From NCBI GenBank assembly GCA_036023115.1, contig JAYKKT010000061.1, positions 13,716,001-13,780,000 of the forward strand: DNA of 64,000 bases, given 5' to 3'. Made by a program: the position numbers and the translations under genes. The DNA comes from Brasenia schreberi (Eukaryota > Streptophyta > Magnoliopsida > Nymphaeales > Cabombaceae). The notes under the pieces are model-generated. The model did not search any database. It had not been told where the DNA came from and saw only the letters and a program-made list of their open reading frames with translations. Below are positions 44,100 to 54,412 of this stretch, in pieces. Within the stretch, counting starts at the first letter, position 1. Every line of letters begins with the position of its first letter.

Positions 44100-45644
44100 A
44101 GGGATTACCCTTGCATGGCCGGTCCCAAGCCTAGATAAAGGAGGGTTGCATTAGGCTTCTGACATCCAATGTAAAAAAATATTTGGATTTTTATACCATG
44201 GATTATACAAATTATGAGCATTGTGTTGGGGCGTTCCCTCTTAGCGACACACTGCAAAGCCCGAATGCAATGAAAAGTAAGCAAGAGCCTCTACATTTTT
44301 GCCCGAACGTAGTGAATCAATTGTAGAGAGGGTTTCCACATTATGGACGAGTGTAGGTAAGAAGTTAGTTATGCTACATTGTTACCCGTATATAGTGAAC
44401 AAATTATAGAGAGGGTCTTCGTATTTTCAGCATAGATGAATGCGGGGGTAAGGAAGCTAGTTCTAAATAATAAGATTCTTATTAGTTTTTAAAATATCAT
44501 AACATTTTCTGATAAGCTAATGGAGGTTGTAGATACTATGATCCAGAAAAAGATTCATATCCTATGTTTACAAGAGACAAAGTGGGTTGGAGAAAAAACA
44601 AAGGAGATTGAGGATAAAGGTTTTAAATTATTGTACTTAAGAAAGGAAAAGGCTCGAAATAGAGTTGGTATTATCATAAATAAAGATTTAAAGGATAGGA
44701 TAGTAGACATACAATGATATGGTGACTGAATCATGATGGTAAAATTAGTCCTAAGAGCAGAGGTTTTGAATATAGTTTGTGCTTACGCATCCAAAGTAGG
44801 ACTAGAAGATAGTATAAAGATGGCTTTCTAGTAGAAGTTAGCTAAGATGATTAAAAGAATTCCATAAAAATAGATGATTTGTTTAGGAGGAGACTTAAAT
44901 GGGCATTTTTCTAAAGATGTATTAAGATATTAAGGTATTCATAGAAATCATGGTTTTGGGGATATAAATGAGGAAGGTAGGGAGATTTTAAATTTTGCTT
45001 TGGTATTTCAACAAATGAGATGAGCATTTAATTACTTATAAGAGTAGCTTATCACAAATATAAATTGAGTATTTTGTTTGTAGTAAAAAAGATAGATCGT
45101 GTTGCAAAGATTGCAAAGTAATTCTAGAAGAAAGCTTAATCACCCAACATCGACTTTTAGTCATAGATTTACAGGTAAAAAAAAGGACAAAGAAGAAAAG
45201 AGTGCATCAAGCCATTCAAACTAAATGGTGGAACCTCAAAAGCAAGAAAGAATGTACATTTAAGCATAAAATCCTTCAAGGAGATGTTTAAAACTATGTT
45301 GGTATACCTTATGATATGTGAAACAATATAACTATACATATTAGGAAAGTGATAAAAGATGTGTTACATGAATCTAAGGGAGGTGTACTAGCACAAAAAG
45401 AAGCTTGGTGATGGAGTGAAGTGGTGCAAGATAAAATTAAGGTAAAGAGCCTATGTTACAAATTATATTATGCTAAGAAGACTAGTGAAACTTTAGAGGC
45501 TTACAAGAAAGCAAAGAAAGAAGTAAAAAATACCGTCAGTAAAGTAAAAGCTAAAATTTGGGTAGATTTATACAAAAAGTTCAACTCAAAAGAGGGTAAA
45601 AAATATATTTTTAGGATAGTTAGGGCAAGAGATAAGAAAACTAA
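44100..45644 (+). pseudogene. RTE-type LINE, 5' half (endonuclease)
   Basis: Begins near GCATGGCCGGTCCCAAGCC, a phrase I associate with plant RTE LINE 5' leaders. The apurinic/apyrimidinic-like endonuclease follows: MEVVDTMIQKKIHILCLQETKWVG (44520; catalytic Glu in QETK), then a GYKL-like segment, RNRVGIIINKDLKDRIVDIQ, ICLGGDLNGHFSKD (about 44878) and FGDINEEGREILNFA (about 44955). Then comes the linker with KKTSETLEAYKKAKKEVKNTVSKVKAKIW and IFRIVRARDKKTN. At 45645 it is cut by an LTR; the reverse transcriptase resumes near 61399. Several stops make it non-functional. Confidence 0.85.
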
Positions 45645-46043
45645 TGTAAACACCCTAAACAAATTTTGCAAAAACATGACTCAGCACACTCTCAATCTCG
45701 AAAAATAGCTTGTTTTGAAACCCTACTTTGAATTGGGAATTTTCAAAAAATCCTTAAAACCGAGATTTCGAAATTAAAATCAAAGACGAGGTAAAGCCAA
45801 GTCAAATAGGGATAAAGCCAAATCGTCTCTCCAAATAATCAACGAGGATCACGGCCACAACAAGCATCAAGGAGGACATGGATCAAGGGAAGACCCAAGG
45901 CACACATCAAGACACGACCAAGCCCACATTGGCCAAGCTCACACGACTTGATTGGGCCAATGGGGCTCATCTAGGCAAATCTTCATGAAGACTTTGCTCA
46001 AGCAGGCAAGGTGGATTCAAGTTCAAGGCATCAAGTTCGAACC

Positions 46044-46233
46044 AAGCCACATTAACCTAGCCTACCTAATCCACCTTAGCTGAACCACATTAACCTAGGC
46101 TACCTAATCCACCTTGGTCGAACCACATTGAGTTAACCTACCTAGTCCACATTGGCCGAACCACATTGACTTAACCCACCTAGTCCACATTGGCCGAACC
46201 ACACCAACTCACCTAGTCCGCCTTGATAAATTG
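46044..46233 (+). repeat. 38-bp minisatellite, five units
   Basis: Units start at about 46044, 46082, 46120, 46158 and 46196, each carrying GAACCACATT (or a variant), then CCTACCTA-TCCAC-TTGG. It is inside the U3 part of the lone LTR, upstream of its TATA box. The corresponding place in the LTR at 47796 lacks the array. Confidence 0.85.
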
Positions 46234-47068
46234 GACCCATGTTGACCCACACCAACCTAACCTACCTTGGAACCACACCTTACCATGACTCGACTACACC
46301 CTAGGATGCCTTAGGCTGCTCCAAGGAAAGATAAGATGAGCCATGATGACATTCCATCAACCAAGGTAACTCCATGTTGAAGTCAAGTCTAGCCGATGGC
46401 ATGAGGAGCACCTAGGCCATGTTCGGGTACACTTGGCTCGAGCCAAGGATCAACCCACTTCTAGGGATACTTGGAGCTGGTTCATCCATGTTATGATGGG
46501 ACCACCAAGCCTGCAAACGTGAAGGATTTGGTCTAACAATTGATCCAAGGATGGATCAAGACATGGGCCAAGAGACCCATGTCCAACCCGCCCCATGGAA
46601 GGGTCTAGTAAGACTCCTCCTTGGCCTATAAATAGAAGTCAAGGGGAGCTCATTTCCAACATCTAGCACTTAGAAGGACTTGCCAAAACGTGAGAGAAGA
46701 GAGAGGGAGAGCTTAGGAGAGAGAGGAAGTGTTGAAAGTTAGAGAGAGTGAGAGAAAAGAAGAGAGAAGAGAAGTGAGGAAGAAGAAGAGGTGGTTCGAA
46801 GAAAAGAAGGGTCGAATTCTCCATTGTGAATCCGGTTCTTGTGCTGCCAAGTGAGTATTTCTTTTCCTTTTTCAATCTTAATTCTTCTCTTAACATTCAA
46901 TTCAAGGAAGGGGTTGTAATAATGGAGCTTTGTCTTCCCCCATGTTATAACAGCAAGTAGATATGTTGTCAATTTCATTTCCTATGCATTCTACTTGTTT
47001 GCTTTCTTGATTCTACCTCTCTATATTCTATAAAACTCCTATAACTCCTAACCCCCTCTATGCTTAAG

Positions 47069-47106
<38 letters not shown>

Positions 47107-47790
47107 CATTCATTTCCCTTCAGTAATTTACTTTGGGTTGCTATAATTATGCCATTTAAATTCGGGTGACTTGCATGCATTTATATTCTAAAAACTGAAA
47201 CTCTGTTTTTCTACATCCTACACATGCTGATTGTTTTATTTTTCATTGCTAAACGGTTGCTCTAATGATCTGAAACTTAATACACCAAATCTACATACAC
47301 AAGCCCACTAGTCTGTACAGTCTATTTTCCTACAATACGATCTAGGTAAAAGTCTCATAACTCTATCTGTAGTGAACCAAAATTGATAAAATTAGTCTTA
47401 CTGAAAGGCTGATATATATAGCTTTTCAACAAAACTAAAATCATACAATTTAGAGTTTTGTACACTGAGTTACAGAGGCCTCTTTAAGCCTCTATGTTTC
47501 TGTAACAGAGTATCCTCAAACATTTGAGCACTGGGCTGTTCCGGATTAAATTTTGTAAATCCACAACACCAAATTTTAAAGTAAAAATAGGTTGAGAATC
47601 TCATATTTCATTGTATGATCTACGAAATTCTCATGAATTTTGGAGATTTCTACATCATCCAAAAAAATCCAAGAATCAACTTTAAAAATAGAACCAGTTT
47701 TTGTTTTTCAAAACTTGAAATCCTTCTATTCTCTAGACTAAGTGCACAAGTTTGATTTGATTGAAAACCATTCTCAAAGTGAATTTTGGA

Positions 47791-47795
47791 AATAT
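47791..47795 (+). repeat. 5-bp target-site duplication, left copy
   Basis: AATAT directly before the TGTGCACACC start of the 5' LTR; identical to 61332-61336. Confidence 0.8.
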
Positions 47796-49944
47796 TGTGC
47801 ACACCCTAAATAAAAAAACATCGAAAATACTCCAAAAATCTGAAGTGGCTTGTTTTAAAACTTCTAGCTTTAAAATGAAATTTTTAAAGTCTTTAAGATG
47901 AAGATTTTAAAAGATTTCAAAATAAAGTCAAAAGTATAGAAAAAATAGAAGATTGGAGTAAAACAGGTCGATAGGTGGGGCCCGCTTCGGGGTAGGGACG
48001 ATTCAACAAAAGTAAAGCCGAAAATCAAGGATGAAAATCAAGTCAAAACCATATCCTCACTCAAGATCAAATCAAGAATGAACGTTCTCATCAAACCTAT
48101 ACTAATTGAACCCAATACTAGACCTGAGCAGTTTGAATTAAAACATCAAGCCTTGTTTGAACCGAAATTCAAACCAATATTAGAGTTTTCTAGCCTTGTT
48201 CAACTTATATCCTTGAAAAAAAATTTATCAAAATCCCTTTCCTACCTAGCCAATGATCAAGTGAAAAAATCAACAAATGCAAGCAAGGACCGGCCGATTT
48301 AAAGTGCGGGTTCAAGGCACCTAGCCGACCATGGCTAGGTGCACCCAATCACGTCCATAACCAGCCCACATGGGGCTTATCCATGGTTGACCAAAATGGG
48401 ACCACTCCCCTCTCTATTCCACGTAAAGACCATGAAGAATTGGATCAAGTTGGGTCTTGGGTCACCCGCCTCATGGAAAGGTCTACAAAGGGCTCCCCCT
48501 TGGCCTACAAATAGAGGCCAAGGGGGGGTGAGTTTCTCATCTTCATTTTTGTGAGAGTTGTTGTACTTTGGGCTGTGGGAGTGAGAGAATAGGCTGCTAG
48601 AGAGAGGCTTAGAGAGGGAAAAGGGTGTGGGTATCAAGGCTCTTGAGTTTGAGTGAGAGATTTGAGTGAAAAGTGAGGAAAAAGAGGGTCGAGCACCACT
48701 TTTGGAGACCATCTCCAAGGCAATCCAGGTAAGTGTTGGTTCTATCTTGTTTAAATCTTCATCTCTTTTCATTATTCAATTGAAAAGGGGTTGTATTAAT
48801 AGAGCTTTGTCTCCCCCCATGATGTAATAGAAGTAGATGTGCTGAAATTTCCCTTTCCTTTGCTTATGAACTCTATGTGTTTGAGTTTTTGATTCTACCC
48901 CAATATATGCTATAAACACTCTATATCTTCTTATCCCCTCTATGCTTAAGCTATTAGATATATTTCAATTCATTTCTCTTCAGCATTTAATTTCAAGATG
49001 TTGTGTTGTTGCACTTTAATTCGCGTGAATTTTGCATCACGTATGTTCTAAAACCTTAAAACTAATTTTCAGCATTATTGTATACGTTGATTGTCTGATT
49101 TTTTATTTCTGAATCACTACTCTAAACCTTACAAAATTTTGCACAATATATCTACACACACAAGCCCACCCTTGATAAAAAATTAAAGAATTTTAGGGTC
49201 ATGCAACCACGTAATTAAAACAGTGCAATATCAGGGAAAATTTTGTAAACTATCTTCCATTCGGTTTTCCTGTAATAGAGCCTAGGTATTCATCCAATAA
49301 CTCTGTCTGTATGCATCCAAAATTAGTGATTCTTGGTTCATTGGAAATCTAACATCCATAAATTTCCAACAAAACCAAATTCACTAAATTTGGAACTTTG
49401 AGCACCGAGATATATGCTTATCTTTGAGCCTCTGTATTTTTGTGACAAGACAATTTAAGGTGTCTGAGCAGAGACACTTCTTTGAATTAATTCTGCAACA
49501 TCATAACCCCAAATGAAAATCTTAAAAATGTCCTAGACTCTCCACATCTCAGGCTTTGTAAAATTTTGGTGATTAGTGGAGGTCTTTAAGGTATTCAAAG
49601 ATATTCGGGAAACAAGTCCTGAAAATAGAGTTTTTATGTTTTTTAGAACTTGTACATTTTTTAACTTGAAACTAAGTGCACTGGTTTTTCATTCTTCAAC
49701 ACCTTGTTTTCACGTGAGTTTTGAATTTAATCTATCTATTTGGAATCCCTAAATACTTAGGCTGACCCTTGAGCATCGATTCAAGATGGCCTAAAGTGAA
49801 AGAGCTCACTTATCTATAATCGTCCAATCGGATTTAACTTTTGCTAGTTTTTAGAAACCAGCTGACACGCTCGCGCACTAAGTAGAGTTGAAAGTTTTTC
49901 TTCAAGTCTCTACATAGGCTTGGAGTGAAAATTTCATGTTTACA
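47796..49944 (+). repeat. 5' LTR of the Tat element
   Basis: 2149 bp, TGTGCACACC to GTTTACA. The TATA position reads TACAAATA (48506-48513) inside a palindrome; the 3' LTR has TATAAATA. A perfect splice-donor-like CAG/GTAAGT is at 48729. A 69-codon frame further in is chance. Confidence 0.9.
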
Positions 49945-49948
49945 GAAT

Positions 49949-49966
49949 TGGCACGCTTAGTGGGAC
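49949..49966 (+). other. Primer-binding site of the Tat element
   Basis: TGGCACGCTTAGTGGGAC lies four bases after the 5' LTR. It begins with TGG, the complement of the tRNA CCA end. The related gag remnant has TGGCATACTTGGTGGGAA in the same place (16813). The tRNA species was not assigned. Confidence 0.7.
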
Positions 49967-50081
49967 TCGAGTCTTTTGGGATTCCTAGTCTAGGTGATTC
50001 TTTTCAAACTCCAATCTCTTAAAATCGTGGTTGTAATTCTTCACTTGTACACAAGTTTTTACTTATCTCAAGCATTTCAGA

Positions 50082-51660
50082 CATGTCTAGTTCGAAAGGA
50101 TCATGTGAAGTATCGAGCTGGGCTTCATGCTCATCAAGTCAAATTTCGAAAAAAAATTGAAAAATGTATTACAAAAGTTGGGAGGATTCGCTTGTTTCCG
50201 TAAGAAGGGATCTCAGTCTCATAGGAAAGAAGGTCGTCACCTTAAGCCAAGAGGCCGAGGTGATCGAATCATGCTCTTTCCATAAGAAACAAGGAAGGGC
50301 TCATAAGAAATCAAATCATTCAAAGAAGCCCAAAGCAACCTCTATATTAGAGGGGGAATGAGAACACGAATCCTTTACTTTGAAAGATAGAAGAGCCTTA
50401 TAATCGACTATCAAACCGATAGTGATGATGACATACCGAATTTCCATCGGTATGATGGAAGTGGGGATCCTAGATCACATCTTCAACTCTTTTCCCAAAG
50501 TGCTTATAAAAATAAGAAAGATTCAACAAAATGGATTTATTGGTTTCCTCTCTCCCTCAAGGGAAATGCTTCCAAGTGGTTGGCTTCCTACGATTTGAGC
50601 CAATTCGCCACTTTCTATGAGTTGGCAAATAGTTTTATGCAACGTTTTTCTCACAACATGGAAGTCACTCCCACTTTTAATACCTTGAGGGACACCAAAC
50701 AAGCACCTAACAAGGATGCCCATACATTCATCGTTAGATGGAGGTCACTCCTAGGGGAGCTCATTTCTGAAGGATGCGTTGTGATGCTTATCCATGAAAA
50801 TTTTAGAACCGATTTGAAAGCTCTTCTCTCCCTTCATGAGATCTCAACTTTTTAAAAACTTATAAAAAAAGCTTCGCTCTTCGAAGCAAAAAGGAGTTTA
50901 CGAGGACTTATGGAAGGGGAGAAATTTTCAAAAGAATCATTTTGAAAAACAAGGAGTATATGGGCCACCCATGGCGGACAATGGGGCGAAACCCCAAAAG
51001 ATTGCAAATGTCCGCATGGAACCAAGCCCGACCGACCCTTCCAAGAATTCCGAACGAAAACATATGAAAAAGCCTTAAAGGAATTTTGAATGAAGGGAGT
51101 TCACTCAATTGGGACAACCCATCACAGAAATCCTAGACCTCTTTCTAGTCAAAGGACTGATCACTCTCCCTACTCTTCCCCAAGGGACACCTCCTAAGGA
51201 AAAAATTTTAAACGAATTTTGCAAGTATCACAAACATCAAAATAGAGTGAAGATAGGAGCGAACCTTAGGGAAGGTGTGGGTGAGGTGACTGGGTCCGGG
51301 AGAATCTATCAACCCCCACATTTAGCTAAGAATCCTAGCAAGGAAGTAGTCATTTTACCCGGGCCTTCAAAAGCATACATCTCTAATGCATCGCATGGCA
51401 TGGATAAGGGTAAAAACGTGATGTTAACCCCTTATGATTTTGAACTTCACCTTTCAAAATTTTCCATAAACATGTATATCCTAGAGTTGATCCAAACTTC
51501 ACCTAGACATAGACGAGTCTTAAAAGGAATCTTAGAAAGGGCCAAGGTTAACCCATCCATCACTCCCGAGTCCTTATCGTTCTTGGTCTCTCCCATATGT
51601 GCCAAGGCTCCCATCATGTTTACAGAAGATGAATTGGAAAGACCATATATAACCAAGCCT
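50082..51660 (+). pseudogene. gag of the Tat element
   Basis: An ATG at 50082 starts MSSSKGSCEVSS. The capsid region appears in pieces: DYQTDSDDDIPNFHRYDGSGDPRSHLQLFSQ (about 50405), DSTKWIYWFPLSLKGNASKWLASYDL (about 50520), then FYELANSFMQRFSHNMEVTPTFNTLRDTKQAPNKDAHTFIVRWR in the open stretch 50580-50855. Downstream, 51109-51669 has ITEILDLFLVKGLITLP and ILNEFCKYHKHQNR, where intact relatives carry a Cys/His segment. Gag should package the RNA and build the particle. At least two shifts and several stops make this copy defective. Confidence 0.8.
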
Positions 51661-52060
51661 TGCATATAGAAGTGGTTTTGAATCACCACACTCTAGACAA
51701 GTGCTTGGTCGATGGGGGAGGAGTTCTAAACATTCTTCCGTTGTACGTAGCCTTTCAAGTAGGAGGTATCATGTCTTGTTTAGAGCCAAGTTCCACCGTT
51801 ATCACTAGATACGATGGCAATGCATCCCATCCCTTAGGAGCCATAGATGAAAGTTGGGCATATTCAACACACGGGGCTATTTCATATCTTAGACATAAAC
51901 CCCCATTACAACATATTGCTAGGGTGGCCTTGGATTCATAGTCTCTGGGCCGTTCCTTCCACCTTTCATAAGTGTGTGAAAATCCTGTGAAAAAACTAAG
52001 TAGTGGTGATTCTTGGAGAATATCATCCTCAACTTAAGGGAATCTGAAATTTCCCTTGTA
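51660..52060 (+). pseudogene. Aspartic protease remnant of the Tat element
   Basis: LNHHTLDKCLVDGGGVLNILPL (from 51675) is the active-site region, with DGGG where a D-(T/N)-G-(S/A) motif is expected, so the catalytic loop is altered. It continues TRYDGNASHPLGAID and, after a shift near 51880, FHILDINPHYNILLGWPWIHSL, matching the NLLLGRPWIH segment near the protease C-terminus. In an intact element it would cut the Gag-Pol precursor. Confidence 0.7.
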
Positions 52061-52389
52061 TATCAAGTCATCCATTCTATGAAGAGGTCATTGAGAGGCC
52101 TCTTCCACCCATAGTCAAGTTTCCCTTAGTCAACCACAACCTAGGAGTCATCCACCTCCTAGGCAAACCCAAAACCATGAGGTCATCCTTCCCTAGAAAC
52201 ATCCATCCTCTAGGGAAGCCCAAGCCATCCCCAAGTGTTCAAACACCTTTTCCTAGGATCGTGTGTATCCTAGAGAAGCCTAATTCCTAGCCAAGCCTAA
52301 CCTTGTGTACATCCATGACATGGACGATACCATGTTCCAAAGCCATCCACTTTATAAAAACTTTTCAAAACTCAAGAAGCCTTGTAACA

Positions 52390-52460
52390 TGATGTTGAAC
52401 ATGGGATACACACCTTACCGAGGTCTAGGAGCCCAAAACCAAGGTAGGTTAGAACCCATC
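52390..52460 (+). pseudogene. G-patch-like motif of the Tat pol
   Basis: NMGYTPYRGLGAQNQGRLEPI reads like the G-patch-type motif (GY-PG-GLG---QG---P) found between protease and reverse transcriptase in Tat-lineage elements. G-patches bind RNA or helicases in host proteins; the role in retrotransposons is unclear. It is bounded by stops. Confidence 0.55.
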
Positions 52461-52677
52461 CTACTTAAACCTAACCCAAGTTGATATGGATTGGGCTATA
52501 CCCCATCCATACCCCCTGAATCACCACCTAAGACCACTTGGGTCAAGGGTAACCTAGAACCCACTAACACCGAGACCTATGGCTTAGACCTCTTGTTTAG
52601 AGTCTAATTCATAGTGTTTTCTTTATAGGTTTGATGGAAGACCCCTCCTTAGACAAAAATACAAAAAAATTATATAT

Positions 52678-53466
52678 TTGGAAAAACAAAAAAAATTGGA
52701 AAACTTTCAAAACCCAAAAACATTTGAAAAATCTGAAAATTCTAAAAAGAAAGTTGTTTATGTTCCTTCTCCTAGTCTTTGTTTGAAAAAAGCCAAAAAA
52801 ATTGAAAAATCTGAAAATCCCAAAAAGAAAGTCTTGTATATTCATCCTTCTAGCTTTTGCTTTGAGAAAGACAAAAAAATTGTAAAATTCAAAAATTCCA
52901 AAAATATTGGCCATGTACAAAGCCCATTTTCAAGTTCTTCCAAAATTGTATGTATTCCCAAACCAAAATCGTCCAAGCTTGTTATGCACAACCCCACTTT
53001 CTTGCCTAACACTTCTCTAGAAATTAAAGTGCTTGAGAATTATCAAAGCAAGGAGGAAGATCCCCTCATCCATGAGAAAAATCAAGCCTCCGAGCTTCTC
53101 GAATTTCATAGAGTCCTTGACTTGAAAAAACCTTTAAATTCCGTAGGAGGAGATTTTGTAGAAATCAATTTAGGGAGTGAGTCTAATCCAAAGTGTGTCA
53201 AAATACGTTCATGTTTGCATGAGCATGAAAAAGTATCATTCATTATATTTTTGAAATCCTATGTTGATGTATTTGCATGGACCTATGAAGACATGCCAGG
53301 TTTAGACCCGAGAGTCGTGGAACATCATTTTTCCTTAGAACCCAATGTAAAACCCATGAAACAAAAGCATAGAAAAATCCATCTTGATATTCACTCCCAA
53401 GTAAAAGAGGGTTTAGAAGATCTTTTAAAAGCCGGATTTATAAAACCCATTGCTTATTCCAAATGA
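52678..53466 (+). pseudogene. Lys-rich linker and start of reverse transcriptase
   Basis: An open stretch of 262 residues. Residues about 1-85 are a Lys/Asn/Ser-rich linker with three imperfect copies of a KKAKKIEKSENPKKKVLYI-type unit alternating with SLCLKK, SFCFEK. From about residue 165, SEVKIRSCLHEHEK-like text leads into DVFAWTYEDMPGLDPRVVEHHFSLEPNVKPMKQKHRK and VKEGLEDLLKAGFIKPIAYSK, the usual N-terminal edge of gypsy reverse transcriptases. The frame ends at TGA 53464-53466 where relatives have Trp (TGG), consistent with a single G-to-A change. Confidence 0.8.
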
Positions 53467-54412
53467 CTTTCAAACATTATTGTGGTTCGAAAATCTAATG
53501 GGAAAGTTCATATTTGCATTGATTTTAGAAATTTGAATAAAGCCACTCCAAAAGATAATTTTCCTCTTCCAAACATTGATTCGGTAGTAGATAGCACTGC
53601 AAATCATGAAATGTTTTCTTTTATAGATGGCTATTTGGGTTATAATCAAATCAAGTTAGCACCAAAAGATCAAGCAAAAACTGTTTTTACCACACCTTGT
53701 GGCACATATTGTTACACGGTTATGCCATTTGGTTTGAAAAATAACGGTGCCACATACCAAAGAGCCCTGATTACTATTTTCCATGATCAAATCTATGAGC
53801 TCTTAGAAGTGTATGTGGATGATCTTTTGGTAAAATAAAAAACCCGATGCACACACATTGAATCTTTGCAAAAAGTTTTCGAAAGACTTAGGCTTTATAA
53901 AGTAAAGCTAAACCCTCAAAAATATATTTTTGGAGTAGAATCGAGAAAACTCTTAGGGTTTATGGTAAGTCAAAGGGGCATAGAAGTCGACCCCTCTAAG
54001 TGTCGAGCCATCATAGACATGCCCCCACCCTCCAACTTGACCCAAATCCAAAGCCTCTAAGGTCAACTCCAAGCAATTAGGAGATTCATCTCCAATTTAG
54101 CAACAAGATGCGAACCTTTCAATAGGCTTTTTAGAAAAGGGGTTAAATTTGAATGGGATGTCGATTGCCAAAAAGTTTTTGAAAGATTGAAAACTTATTT
54201 GGTAAATCCTTCGATTTTAAAACCTCCAAAGCAAGGAAAACCTTTATTACTTTACATTTCCATTCATGCGAATGCATTGGGTGCTTTGCTTGCTCAATAT
54301 GAGGATGATAGTCTTAAGGAGTATGCTATTTACTACATTTCGAAAACTCTATTGGCATATGAAAGAAATTATCAAGCCATGCAGAAAACGTGCTTGGCCT
54401 TGGTATGGGACT
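53467..54412 (+). pseudogene. Reverse transcriptase and RNase H of the Tat element
   Basis: In 53482-53838 the core motifs are intact: CIDFRNLNKATPKDNFPLP, FSFIDGYLGYNQI (catalytic Asp49 of this frame), MPFGLKNNGATYQR and VYVDDLLVK (YVDD 53812-53823). A TAA at 53836 is followed in frame by LQKVFERLRLYKVKLNPQKYIFGVESRKLLGFMVSQRGIEVDPSK. Another TAA (54058-54060) replaces a likely CAA. RNase H follows: FISNLATRCEPFNRLF, KPLLLYISIHANALGALLAQYED and YISKTLLAYERNYQAMQKTCLALVW. It breaks off near 54412 at the inserted LTR. The enzyme would copy element RNA into DNA. Confidence 0.88.

Larger units (their letters stand above)
45645..47795 (+). repeat. Lone Tat-family LTR, left part
   Basis: Starts TGTAAACACCCTAAAC, parallel to TGTGCACACCCTAAAT of the LTR at 47796. 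It shares the order of landmarks with that LTR: GCTTGTTTTGAAACC, TTGGCCTATAAATAG (46622), a donor-like CAA/GTGAGT (46851), GGGGTTGTAATAATGGAGCTTTGTCTTCCCCCATG and CCCCTCTATGCTTAAGC. It is divergent from that LTR, so it is an older or different subfamily. It is cut at 47796 by the full-length element and continues at 61337. The pentamer before it is ACTAA; no matching copy is found on the far side. Confidence 0.8.

Noticed and set aside
48377..48772. 131-codon minus frame (and its copy near 59890-60102)
   Set aside because: Antisense to the LTR promoter region and duplicated only because the LTRs are; Ser/Pro-rich from GA-rich DNA.
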